Below are positions 9,015-17,003 of a stretch of 64,000 nucleotides of DNA, one piece after another (the first letter of the stretch is position 1; every line of letters begins with the position of its first letter). The translations under genes and the position numbers were made by a program. Source of the DNA: Zhongshania aquatica (GTDB lineage: Bacteria > Pseudomonadota > Gammaproteobacteria > Pseudomonadales > Spongiibacteraceae). The stretch spans positions 186,001-250,000 of the forward strand of contig NZ_JANZNQ010000003.1 of NCBI RefSeq assembly GCF_027257955.1. Reading direction: 5' to 3'. The notes under the pieces were generated by a model that was given only the letters and a program-made list of their open reading frames with translations, was not told where the DNA came from and searched no databases.

Positions 9015-10913
9015 TCAATCGGCGAGCTCAATCCAGCGCTCCATGCATGCGTCTAGCTCGAGCTGGACGCTACTGAGCTGATCGAGGGTTTGACTTACTT
9101 TTTCGCCATCCTGCTGATAAAACGCAGGATCACCTGTAGTTTCACCCAATTTAGCTATTTTAGCTTCGAGAGCTTCTATTTTTGCGGGCAAACTATCTAA
9201 CTCACGCTGATCTTTATAACTTAGCTTGCGAGTCTTTGCGGCAGGTGATGCTGTAACTGCAGGAGCAATCGCCGCAGACGGAGTTTCTTTAGTGTTGACT
9301 ACAGCTTTTTGCTGCGCAGCTGCACGTGCCTTGTAGTTAGACACCTCCGTATAACCACCAACATGCTCGCTAATCTGGCCATTGCCTTCAAACAATAGGC
9401 AGCTGCTCGCGACACTGTCGACAAATGACCGGTCATGACTCACCAATAATACCGTGCCTGAAAAATCGACTAACAAACTCTCTAGTAATTCGAGGGTTTC
9501 CATGTCCAAGTCATTCGTTGGCTCATCCATCACTAGAACATTGGCTGGTTGACTGAACAAGCAAGCCAATTGAACACGCGCGCGCTCCCCACCGGATAAA
9601 ACACCAAAATGACTACGCGCACGCTCCGGGGTAAATAAGAAGTCGCCGAGATAACTCATAATATGGCGGTCTTTACCATTTATAGTGACGGCATCACGAC
9701 CTTGGCCGACGATATCTACGACGCGTTTATTTTCGTCTAAACGATCGCGTAGCTGATCAAAGTACGCGACTTGAAGTTTCGTTCCCGCCTTCACGGTGCC
9801 CGACTGTGGACTTAGCTCGCCAAGAATTAATCGCAACAAGGTTGTTTTGCCAGCGCCATTGGGGCCAATCAACGCCAATTTATCGCCACGACAAACTAAC
9901 AAAGACAGCTTGTCGACCAGCAATTTACCCGGCACCTCAAAAGTAACATCGGTAAGTTCCGCAACCACTTTGCCGGTTTTGTCGCCCAGATTTACACTCA
10001 GACTCGCCGAACCCGTGACGTTGCGCCTTTCGGAACGCTCGTTACGCATTTTTTCTAAGGCGCGAACACGACCTTCGTTACGAGTACGACGCGCCTTAAT
10101 TCCCTGACGTATCCACACCTCTTCCTGGGCTAGACGCTTATCAAACAACGCATTCTGCTCCGCCTCTACTTCGAGCGCGTGCTCTCGCAATTCAAGATAA
10201 CGACTGTAATTGGTGTCGTAATTAGTGAGGATACCACGATCCAATTCGACGATACGGGTCGCCAATTTTTCTATGAGGGCCCGGTCATGGGTTACGAACA
10301 ACACGCAACCCTGAAAGGACATAACACATTGCTCTAACCACAATATACCGTCCAAATCCAAATGGTTGGTGGGTTCGTCCAGCAATAAAATATCCGGTTC
10401 GCACACCAAGGCGCGGGCAAGTGCAACGCGGCGACGCCAGCCACCGGACAGGCTGCATACTGTTGCCTCCGCATCCAACTCTAAACGCGACAGAATATTT
10501 TCAATTCGTTGCTGGAATAGCCAACCGTCATTAACTTCTATTTCTCTTTGCAGCTTTTCCAGTTCGTTTAGCTCTTTATCCCCCATCTCCCCGTGGATAA
10601 GCTCGTGATAGCGACGCAAGATTTTGCCTAAACCGGCCAAACCGTCAGCAACAACGTCGTAAATCGTTTCCTCCGGGGAAGCGAAATCCAACGTCTGCTC
10701 CATACGCGCTATTTTCACGCCCGGTTGACGCCAGATATCGCCGGAATCGACAACTGTATTGCCATCTACAATGCGCAGTAATGTAGACTTACCGCAGCCA
10801 TTGCGACCCAATAAGCAAACACGATCGCCCGCTTCTAATTGTAATTCTGCGTTATCCAACACAATCTGCTGTCCAATACTGTGATGTAATTGTGTGGCAC
10901 GTAACAAAGGCAT
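9015..10913 (-). CDS. uup: ABC-F ATPase Uup
   Basis: A 632-residue soluble ATPase with two ABC cassettes and no membrane domain. Cassette 1 has Walker A GRNGCGKST, signature LSGGWRRRV and DEPTNHLD; cassette 2 has GPNGAGKTT, LSGGERARVQ and DEPTNDLD. The inter-cassette linker is rich in Arg (IRQGIKARRTRNEGRV), as expected for ABC-F proteins that reach into the ribosome E site. The C-terminal end (about residues 560-632) is a charged coiled coil that in Uup binds DNA. Uup is linked to ribosome rescue and to suppression of transposon precise excision. ATG 10913 is chosen because the protein family starts at MPLLRATQL; the frame to 10958 is an extension into the promoter. Confidence 0.93.
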   Translation of the reverse strand: MPLLRATQLHHSIGQQIVLDNAELQLEAGDRVCLLGRNGCGKSTLLRIVDGNTVVDSGDIWRQPGVKIARMEQTLDFASPEETIYDVVADGLAGLGKILRRYHELIHGEMGDKELNELEKLQREIEVNDGWLFQQRIENILSRLELDAEATVCSLSGGWRRRVALARALVCEPDILLLDEPTNHLDLDGILWLEQCVMSFQGCVLFVTHDRALIEKLATRIVELDRGILTNYDTNYSRYLELREHALEVEAEQNALFDKRLAQEEVWIRQGIKARRTRNEGRVRALEKMRNERSERRNVTGSASLSVNLGDKTGKVVAELTDVTFEVPGKLLVDKLSLLVCRGDKLALIGPNGAGKTTLLRLILGELSPQSGTVKAGTKLQVAYFDQLRDRLDENKRVVDIVGQGRDAVTINGKDRHIMSYLGDFLFTPERARSHFGVLSGGERARVQLACLFSQPANVLVMDEPTNDLDMETLELLESLLVDFSGTVLLVSHDRSFVDSVASSCLLFEGNGQISEHVGGYTEVSNYKARAAAQQKAVVNTKETPSAAIAPAVTASPAAKTRKLSYKDQRELDSLPAKIEALEAKIAKLGETTGDPAFYQQDGEKVSQTLDQLSSVQLELDACMERWIELAD

Positions 10914-10930
10914 ATATTTGATCCAATGTG

Positions 10931-10979
10931 TAAGCAGCGATAAGCTGCTTAATATCAACGGTGATAAGTAGGCTACTTA
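10931..10979. promoter_or_regulatory. Two related inverted repeats in the uup-slt divergent intergenic region
   Basis: 10931-10951 is TAAGCAG-N7-CTGCTTA and 10965-10979 is TAAGTAG-G-CTACTTA. Both are perfect inverted repeats with the same half-site pattern TAAGYAG, and the centres are 31 bases apart, about three helical turns. They lie between the diverging uup and slt starts and may be operator sites or hairpins in the uup leader. No known regulator is recognised. Confidence 0.4.
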
Positions 10980-11014
10980 AGGAAATTCATGATGTTCTAT
11001 AAGGCTGCAGGGAA

Positions 11015-12952
11015 ATGAAACGCCTCTCTCTACTTTTTTTCATCCTAACAACGCCGATTATTCAGGCGTTTGCCGACCCTAGCCTCGACGAAAGCCGGCG
11101 ATTATACCGCGAAGCCATCGATGAAATCAGCCGCGGCCGCCTTATCAATGCCGAAAAGCTCGTTCCGAAGCTGAATAACTACGCCCTAATGCCATATTTA
11201 GAGCTTGAGTTAGTCAAAGCGCAAATCAATAACATCTCTCCACAGACCATTGATGTCTACCTACAACAATACGGTGACACCATTGTCGGCCAACGTATTC
11301 GGATTTCTTGGCTCAACAAGCTTCTGCGCAGCCGAGATTGGCCGCAGTTTGTTCGTTACTACCAAAAGAACTCATCTACGGCGACCAGTTGCTATTACGC
11401 CTATGCTCTGCGTCAAATCGGCGACCATAAGAAAGCCGATACCGCCATTGCAGACCTATGGCAAACCCCCTATTCACTCCCCAAAGAATGCGATATTCCT
11501 ATCAATCAGTGGCTGGCTCGATTAAACACAACTGAGGTAGAGAATCAATACTGGTTACGCGCAGAACTCGCTTTAGATAAGGGCCAGAATGATATGGCTC
11601 GCTACTTAATAGGTAAAACAAGCGGTTCAGATAAGTACGTCAGTTTATTACAAAATCCTGACCGACTTGCTTCTGTCGGTATGAACTTGCCCGCCAACGC
11701 GCGCAGCCGAGCGGTTGCTGTTCACGCCCTGAAAAGACTAGCCAAGGGAGACTTTGAAAAAACCAATATACTCTGGCACCAGTTAGATCGTCAGCTCAAA
11801 TTCACGCCGGCGCAAAATTACGCACTGCGAGATAGCTTAGCGAGACAGATTATCGCCAGTGACGCGGATTATACCCGCGACTGGGTTATGGCTAACGATC
11901 CAAATTACGAAGACCCTTACCTAACAGAATGGCGAATCCGCCTTGCTTTAAAAGACGGCGATTGGGAAGCCGTACAGCGAACAGTACAGTTCTTGCCCGC
12001 TGGCAAACGCGAAAAAGCCGACTGGCGCTACTGGTGGGCGCGAGCAGACATAGAGTTAAAAGGCGAATTGAGCGTTAGCACCCAGCTAATTCTGCAGCAA
12101 ATAGCCGCAGAACGAGGCTATTACAGCTTTATGGCCGCCGACATCCTTAATGAGGACTATCAACTAGAAGCGGTTCGCACCCTAGACCCAGCGTTGATAA
12201 GCGAAATTGAGCAGCACGACGCGATTAACCGCGCCCGCGAACTGTATCTATTGGGTGAAAACTTCACTGCGGCGCTAGAGTGGAATTACGGTATGCGCAG
12301 CTTAAACAAAGCTGAGCAAGTTGCCGCCGCGCAACTAGCGCTTAACTGGGGCTGGTCTCACCAGTCAATCATGACCGCCATTCGCGCAGGAGAATGGGAT
12401 GACCTTATCCTCCGCTTCCCCACACCTTATAAAGACACCTTTAAGAGCATCGCGAAGAAGGAAAACATAGATCTAAAGTGGATTTATGCGATTGCGAGAC
12501 AAGAAAGCGCCTTCTCGCCGAGCGCAAATTCGCCAGTTGGTGCTCGTGGCATTATGCAACTGATGCCAGGTACTGCGAGAACGGTTGCTCGACAAATGGG
12601 TATACCGAAACCACGGACCGAAGATTTAGTAACGCCTGAATCAAATATCGCTATGGGCGGCTTTTATCTGGGCCAACTGTTAGAGCAATTTGGTGGCAAT
12701 CGTATTTTAGCAACCGCCGCCTATAATGCAGGCCCGTCTCGGGTGGAACGGGTACTTCTTCGCCAAGCAGAAGAACTTCCCGCAGATATTTGGATCGAGA
12801 ATCTACCCTATGGTGAAACGCGCGAATACATAAAAAATGTACTGGCGTTCAGTGTGATTTATGCCAATAAATTAAAGCTGGATAAACCCATACTCGCAAG
12901 CCACGAACGCAATATAGGCCCAGCAAATACGGTAACCGCCCAGAAAAACTGA
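11015..12952 (+). CDS. slt: Soluble lytic murein transglycosylase (Slt70 family)
   Basis: A 645-residue periplasmic enzyme with an N-terminal signal peptide (LSLLFFILTTPIIQAFA, cut before DPSLDE). Residues about 22-450 form the alpha-superhelical U and L domains, and the C-terminal third is the lysozyme-like domain. The catalytic acid is Glu497 in ARQESAFSPSANSPVGARG, followed by IMQLMPGTA and AAYNAGPSRV, all diagnostic of family 1A. It cleaves the glycan backbone to 1,6-anhydro muropeptides during wall turnover. The gene is divergent from uup and ends in a strong hairpin terminator. Confidence 0.96.
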   Translation: MKRLSLLFFILTTPIIQAFADPSLDESRRLYREAIDEISRGRLINAEKLVPKLNNYALMPYLELELVKAQINNISPQTIDVYLQQYGDTIVGQRIRISWLNKLLRSRDWPQFVRYYQKNSSTATSCYYAYALRQIGDHKKADTAIADLWQTPYSLPKECDIPINQWLARLNTTEVENQYWLRAELALDKGQNDMARYLIGKTSGSDKYVSLLQNPDRLASVGMNLPANARSRAVAVHALKRLAKGDFEKTNILWHQLDRQLKFTPAQNYALRDSLARQIIASDADYTRDWVMANDPNYEDPYLTEWRIRLALKDGDWEAVQRTVQFLPAGKREKADWRYWWARADIELKGELSVSTQLILQQIAAERGYYSFMAADILNEDYQLEAVRTLDPALISEIEQHDAINRARELYLLGENFTAALEWNYGMRSLNKAEQVAAAQLALNWGWSHQSIMTAIRAGEWDDLILRFPTPYKDTFKSIAKKENIDLKWIYAIARQESAFSPSANSPVGARGIMQLMPGTARTVARQMGIPKPRTEDLVTPESNIAMGGFYLGQLLEQFGGNRILATAAYNAGPSRVERVLLRQAEELPADIWIENLPYGETREYIKNVLAFSVIYANKLKLDKPILASHERNIGPANTVTAQKN

Positions 12953-12958
12953 TACTTA

Positions 12959-12991
12959 TCACAGGGGCACGCACGCGCCCCTGTGACTTTT
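12959..12991 (+). terminator. Rho-independent terminator after slt
   Basis: A perfect 10-bp stem (TCACAGGGGC / GCCCCTGTGA) with an 8-base loop follows the slt stop by 6 bases and is followed by CTTTTG. It also faces the convergent MOSC gene and may serve both. Confidence 0.85.
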
Positions 12992-12998
12992 GCTCACC

Positions 12999-13799
12999 CT
13001 AAGCAATGATTTCGACGCGCTGCCCAACAGCGATATCGCCCTCACCGCATTGAATAAGATTCTGCCCAAAAAACACGTCGCCATCGCGTTGCCGCTCAGT
13101 GCGCAGAAGTTTAAATACATCTGGCTCACGAATACCGCTATCCAAATTAATCGTTGGAATGGCGCACCGCGCGCAGGGTTTTACTAATTCAAAGTCAACA
13201 TCAGCAATACGAATTCGCCGCCAAGAGTCCTCTGCAAATGCTTCCGCACCCGACACCACAATATTCGGTCTAAATCGTCGTATATCCAAGTCGCGCCCTA
13301 GAGCCTTACTTAATGCGGCCACGGAATCATCGCTGCAGAGTAAAAACGGGAAACCGTCTGCAAAACTCACCCGAACTCCTGCTGCAGCATATTGGGTATC
13401 AACTTGACGAAAGGTGTTTTCTTGCATAAAACACAAACGCAAGTCTTTTCCAAGTTGACGCCTCAGCCACTCTGCAACCTCGTCGCCCGCGTCCGAAGCG
13501 ACGCAATCGTCAGACCAAACGGACACCAGCGAATCTGAATCATCAGATGGTTGGCGGACCTCAATAAATTGTGAGCTATCATCTAAAGATTGAATGCGAA
13601 CGCCCCTTTCGGTCTGCGAGGCCGCCAACCTACTCATCGCTGGCAATTGGCGCTGAGTAGCAAAACGACCTTGATCATCAACCACCATCCAGCGGCGATC
13701 TAAATGTGGGCCCCAGCTAGTTATCTGCATCCGCTTTAAAGGCACACCAGCCAGAGACTTAACAGGGTATTGCCATAGTGAAGAAACCGTTAACGGCAT
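12999..13799 (-). CDS. MOSC-domain protein (YcbX-like)
   Basis: A 266-residue protein with an N-terminal MOSC_N beta-barrel (LWQYPVKSLAGVPL, then GPHLDRRWMVVDDQGRF) and a C-terminal MOSC domain (ALGRDLDIRRFRPNIVVSG, ELVKPCARCAIPTIN). The cysteine pair CARC fits the molybdenum-cofactor sulfur-carrier site. YcbX uses the cofactor to reduce N-hydroxylated bases; that substrate is inferred. The Escherichia coli protein has a fused C-terminal ferredoxin, which is absent here. The ATG at 13799 is chosen, since the longer frame runs into the glutaredoxin gene. It follows that gene after only one base, so they form a unit with a redox partner. Confidence 0.87.
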   Translation of the reverse strand: MPLTVSSLWQYPVKSLAGVPLKRMQITSWGPHLDRRWMVVDDQGRFATQRQLPAMSRLAASQTERGVRIQSLDDSSQFIEVRQPSDDSDSLVSVWSDDCVASDAGDEVAEWLRRQLGKDLRLCFMQENTFRQVDTQYAAAGVRVSFADGFPFLLCSDDSVAALSKALGRDLDIRRFRPNIVVSGAEAFAEDSWRRIRIADVDFELVKPCARCAIPTINLDSGIREPDVFKLLRTERQRDGDVFFGQNLIQCGEGDIAVGQRVEIIA

Positions 13800-13800
13800 C

Positions 13801-14049
13801 TTAGCGTCCCTGTACGACAAAATTTTTGACACTGTGCACATCAAATGGCCAAGTCAATTCTCGTCCATCAACTGCGTCTTTTAATATTGGAATTTTCACT
13901 GCATAGCGCTCCAGCATGTCGTCGTCATCAGCAATATCAATTAACTCAATTCGCCACGTAAGCTCGGTGACCAACAGTTCCGCCAGCAAGGCCTCTGCCT
14001 GTTCGCAAAGATGACAGGCTGACGTCCCATACAATTCCAGCTCCTGCAT
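13801..14049 (-). CDS. Glutaredoxin-like protein (DUF836 family)
   Basis: An 82-residue thioredoxin-fold protein with the dithiol motif CHLC (Cys12 and Cys15) after a first strand ELELYGTSA. The cis-proline region is KIPILKDA, and a WPFD motif follows. The family is a short glutaredoxin-like group of unknown partner. AGGAG 5 bases before ATG 14049 selects this start over the GTG at 14055. Immediate linkage to the MOSC gene suggests it may recycle a thiol on that enzyme or its substrate, which is inference. Confidence 0.85.
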   Translation of the reverse strand: MQELELYGTSACHLCEQAEALLAELLVTELTWRIELIDIADDDDMLERYAVKIPILKDAVDGRELTWPFDVHSVKNFVVQGR

Positions 14050-14094
14050 ACTCACTCCTGCATAACGTTACTTAAATCTAAAAATCTCTCGCGC

Positions 14095-14118
14095 AAACTA
14101 TTATTGCAATAATAGTTT
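14095..14118. promoter_or_regulatory. Perfect 24-base palindrome upstream of the glutaredoxin-like gene
   Basis: The half-site AAACTATTATTG is followed directly by its exact reverse complement. It lies 46-69 bases upstream of ATG 14049, a normal place for an operator over a promoter. The sequence does not match LexA, Fnr or a clear Fur box. An AT-rich hairpin is possible, but a loopless stem is more consistent with protein binding. Confidence 0.45.
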
Positions 14119-14310
14119 AAGACGAATACCTGTCCACCAAAGATACCAAAACGGAAGAGCACGACAAAATCCAAAAATTTACAAAATATAGGATCAACAA
14201 AGAGGTGGCTGAAAATTTATTGCTAAGAAAATAGCAGATATTAAATAGATGAGGGGCTGCCCTGCTTCGCGAAAACAGGGCCTCTATAGGAACTCGTATC
14301 CATGTAGATA

Positions 14311-14347
14311 AACAAAGGTGCCGCAAAGCAAGTACAGCACCTTTGTT
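14311..14347 (-). terminator. Terminator of amtB
   Basis: A perfect 11-bp stem (AACAAAGGTGC / GCACCTTTGTT) with a 15-base loop begins 7 bases after the amtB stop. On the minus strand the stem ends in TTTGTT followed by TATC, giving a moderately T-rich tail. Confidence 0.7.
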
Positions 14348-14353
14348 AGCTGA

Positions 14354-15661
14354 TTATAGATCGTAGCCAACTTCGTTATGGCAAGTAATATCCAAACCTT
14401 GTGCCTCTTCGTCTGGGCTTACACGCAGACCAATTAGTTTGTCGATCACAAAAAATATAATCAAGCTGACCACCGCGGTATACGCAAAGGTAGCACCAAT
14501 ACCGATGAGCTGTACTTTAAGCTGAGCCAGAATCGTAACGCCCTCAGCCAGACCTTGGCCACTGAACACACCTAGCTCGCTACTCGCGAAAATACCCGCT
14601 AAGAAGGTACCTAATATGCCGCCTACTCCGTGAACAGGAAACACATCTAGAGAGTCATCAATTTTAATAACCTGCTTTAGCCACAGCGTGCAATAAAAAC
14701 ACACGATGCCGGCACTCAAACCAATGACCATTGCACCCGCTGGCCCGACATAACCAGAAGCTGGAGTAATGGTACCCAAGCCAGCAACCATGCCGGTTAC
14801 TGCGCCTAGAGCACTTGGCTTACCGTAACGAATCCACTCTATAAATGACCAAGTGAGACAGCCAGCCGCAGCAGACAAATGGGTCACCAGCATCGCCATG
14901 CCCGCATTGCCATCAGCAGCAAGCGCGCTGCCTGCATTGAAACCAAACCATCCGACCCACAACATACCCGCGCCGATAAACGTCATGGTCAAATTGTGTG
15001 GTGGCAAGGCCATTTGTCCAAAACCTTGTCTTTTACCCAAGACAATCGCGGCAACCAGTGCGGCTACACCTGCGGTAATATGCACAACAGTACCGCCTGC
15101 AAAATCAAGCAATCCCATTTGCGCTAGCCAGCCGCCACCCCAAACCCAATGGGTGACGGGCGCATACACTGCCAACAACCAAAGCGCGGCAAAGGCCATA
15201 ACGGCAGAGAAACGTATCCGCTCAGCAAAACCGCCCACTACCAGTGCTGGGGTTATAATTGCAAAGGTCATTTGAAACATAATGAATACCGTCTCAGGGA
15301 TATCACCACTGACGCTGGATTCCTGAACACCGGCTAAAAACGCCTTGCTGAGACCACCAACAAACGCCGACCCCTCAGAGAAGGCCATGGTATAACCAAC
15401 AGCAACCCACAGCAGTGAGGCAAGGCAGGTTATGCTAAAGCACTGCATCAATACGCTGAGAACATTCTTACTACGAACCAATCCACCATAGAAAAGAGCA
15501 AGACCCGGCAAGGTCATGAACAGCACTAGCGCTGTGGAGGTTAATATCCATGCTGTATTGGCACCGTTGATCTCGTCAGAGAATCCCCATTGCGGGGCAA
15601 CAAGTAGTGCAAACACCCCAGCGCTACGCAGAAGCTGCTTTGTTATCGTGGTATTCATCAA
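14354..15661 (-). CDS. amtB: Ammonium transporter (Amt family)
   Basis: A 435-residue membrane channel for ammonium/ammonia with a cleavable signal sequence ahead of DEINGANTAW and about eleven transmembrane helices. Family signatures are LALFYGGLVRSKNVLS, the FAGGTVVHITAGVAAL segment with the first pore histidine, and HGVGGILGTFLAG with the second. The C-terminal cytoplasmic tail (SPDEEAQGLDITCHNEVGYDL, seen as DEEAQGLD) is the part that meets GlnK. No glnK gene is adjacent, unlike the usual glnK-amtB pair, so its PII partner would be encoded elsewhere. The upstream region holds a candidate sigma-54 promoter, consistent with nitrogen control. Confidence 0.96.
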   Translation of the reverse strand: MMNTTITKQLLRSAGVFALLVAPQWGFSDEINGANTAWILTSTALVLFMTLPGLALFYGGLVRSKNVLSVLMQCFSITCLASLLWVAVGYTMAFSEGSAFVGGLSKAFLAGVQESSVSGDIPETVFIMFQMTFAIITPALVVGGFAERIRFSAVMAFAALWLLAVYAPVTHWVWGGGWLAQMGLLDFAGGTVVHITAGVAALVAAIVLGKRQGFGQMALPPHNLTMTFIGAGMLWVGWFGFNAGSALAADGNAGMAMLVTHLSAAAGCLTWSFIEWIRYGKPSALGAVTGMVAGLGTITPASGYVGPAGAMVIGLSAGIVCFYCTLWLKQVIKIDDSLDVFPVHGVGGILGTFLAGIFASSELGVFSGQGLAEGVTILAQLKVQLIGIGATFAYTAVVSLIIFFVIDKLIGLRVSPDEEAQGLDITCHNEVGYDL

Positions 15662-15903
15662 AAACTGTCTCCCAATAAACCTTTATACGCACCATACGCG
15701 AGCACAAAACAAAATTTGTGCGCCATATAAATGCAAAAAATGAGCTCGCATTCGAGCACCCAATAGATAAGTTGATCAAAAACTAGGCTTTAACTTACTG
15801 TTTTTGATAATTTTAATAAGCTAAAGCCGCAGCCCATAAGCGCAAAAGAAAAACTTAGGATACCAATAGAGGCAACTAGCTCAAAAAATTGCACAACATT
15901 AAA

Positions 15904-15917
15904 GCAATTATCATGCC
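15904..15917 (-). promoter_or_regulatory. Candidate sigma-54 (RpoN) promoter for amtB
   Basis: Read on the minus strand: GGCATGATAATTGC, i.e. GG-N10-GC with CAT after the GG and TT before the GC, close to the consensus TGGCAC-N5-TTGC. Transcription would begin near 15892. It fits the known sigma-54/NtrC control of amtB in gammaproteobacteria; no proof from sequence alone. Confidence 0.45.
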
Positions 15918-15933
15918 CAAATACAGTGCCCTC

Positions 15934-15949
15934 GCACCAAACAATTGCA
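15934..15949 (-). promoter_or_regulatory. Possible NtrC-binding site
   Basis: GCACCA-N5-TTGCA on the plus strand resembles the NtrC palindrome GCACCA-N3-TGGTGC in its left half and in the final TGC. It is close to the promoter (about 50 bases upstream of the predicted start), nearer than usual NtrC enhancers, so it is a weak call. Confidence 0.25.
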
Positions 15950-16022
15950 TTCACTATAGATCAATACCTAGAAATGAAATTAAATAGTCAAACAAAAGAA
16001 TCCAAACGCGTTTTCGATTAAT

Positions 16023-17003
16023 ATGCCTTGGGCTTCAGTTTGCCAATTTCCTTATGTTTCGTCGGAGCTGCATTTGTTTTCAAAACCCACCGCAAGGGCA
16101 CTCTCAATTCTTGACCTATTAATGGCACATCCGCAAAAGTCATTTGGTCTCACTGAATTAACAAGAACCCTGAATCTCAATAAAGCGACCTGCCACGCCA
16201 TTTTAAGCACCATGATTACCTATGGCTTTTTAGTTCAGGATGAGAAGAACAAACAATATCGGCTTGGCCCCTCCATCGTAGCTGCCGGCAATGCAGCTTT
16301 TGCGCAATTTCCAGTACTTGAATACGCAAGACCAGAGCTAGAAAAGCTCACCAAAGAATTAAATATCGGCTGCGGCGTAATTGGGCGCAGTGCAAAGCAT
16401 CTTGTGTTATTGGCAAATTACGGCATCACGAATCCCCTAGACTTCCCTTTTCAACTAGGCCTTCGTCTGCCAAATGCAGGCCCGCTTGGAGCGGCGTTTA
16501 TCGCGTGGTCACCAGCCAAAAATCTTGAAGCATGGTTACAAAGCGCGCAATTGACCGACGAGTTTGATGAAAAGCTTGATCAGCGTCTTCGCATTGCCGT
16601 CATTGGTATTCGCGCTCGCGGTTTTGAGGTGACATTAAAAACGCGCGCAGAGGAAGCCTTAGAACTCGCCTTAAGCGAGGGCCGCCAGAATTGGAGCTTA
16701 GAGCAGCAGGCTCAATCCACAGAACATTATCGTGAAGCTTTATGCCACGAGGATTACCATCTAAATCGAATTGAGCCAGAACATCGTTATGCCGTGTGCA
16801 ATATTGCTGTACCGGTGTTTGGCAAAGGCAGCGAACCAGAATTAATATTCTCGACCGGCAGTATCAGGGACACCCTGAGCGGTCGACAAATTAATGAGAT
16901 AGCGGCGCGGCTGGAAACGGCTGCGCAAAACGTCACTCTCGCCGCGCATTCAGCAATGGGCGTAGACGACATCCCTACATTTTCGCAGGGCAAAACAAGA
17001 TAA
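16023..17003 (+). CDS. IclR-family transcriptional regulator
   Basis: A DNA-binding regulator of up to 326 residues. A winged helix-turn-helix of IclR type (ARALSILDLLMAHP, then LTELTRTLNLNKATCHAIL, YGFLVQDEKNKQYRLGPS) is followed by a GAF-like effector domain (GVIGRSAKHLVLLANYG, GPLGAAFIAWSP, CNIAVPVFGKG). The ligand is unknown. The ATG at 16023 has no ribosome site; a TTG at 16074 has GGAG six bases upstream and begins directly before the family's conserved start (FSKPTARAL), so the true protein may be 309 residues. Its stop overlaps the next start as TAATG, making expression of the RNA methyltransferase coupled to it. Divergent from amtB but with no evident link. Confidence 0.85.
   Translation: MPWASVCQFPYVSSELHLFSKPTARALSILDLLMAHPQKSFGLTELTRTLNLNKATCHAILSTMITYGFLVQDEKNKQYRLGPSIVAAGNAAFAQFPVLEYARPELEKLTKELNIGCGVIGRSAKHLVLLANYGITNPLDFPFQLGLRLPNAGPLGAAFIAWSPAKNLEAWLQSAQLTDEFDEKLDQRLRIAVIGIRARGFEVTLKTRAEEALELALSEGRQNWSLEQQAQSTEHYREALCHEDYHLNRIEPEHRYAVCNIAVPVFGKGSEPELIFSTGSIRDTLSGRQINEIAARLETAAQNVTLAAHSAMGVDDIPTFSQGKTR

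Larger units (their letters stand above)
14050..14353. other. Gene-free stretch between amtB and the glutaredoxin-like gene
   Basis: No credible gene is seen; a 69-codon frame on the minus strand has no Shine-Dalgarno site and unnatural composition. The stretch holds, from left to right, a perfect 24-base palindrome (14095-14118), a second hairpin (GAGG/CCTC enclosing CCCTG/CAGGG, 14251-14284) and the amtB terminator (14311-14347). The region must contain the promoter of the glutaredoxin-MOSC pair. Confidence 0.6.
15662..16022. other. Divergent intergenic region between amtB and the IclR-type regulator
   Basis: 361 bases, AT-rich, with no credible gene. It contains a sigma-54-type element on the minus strand (15904-15917) and an adjacent imperfect NtrC-like site, both oriented for amtB, leaving an amtB leader of roughly 230 bases. 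No riboswitch fold is recognised in the leader. Confidence 0.6.

Noticed and set aside
14117-14326. 69-codon frame on the minus strand between amtB and the glutaredoxin-like gene
   Set aside because: No ribosome-binding site, Leu/Ser/Phe-rich random composition, and it runs across a hairpin; no resemblance to any protein.
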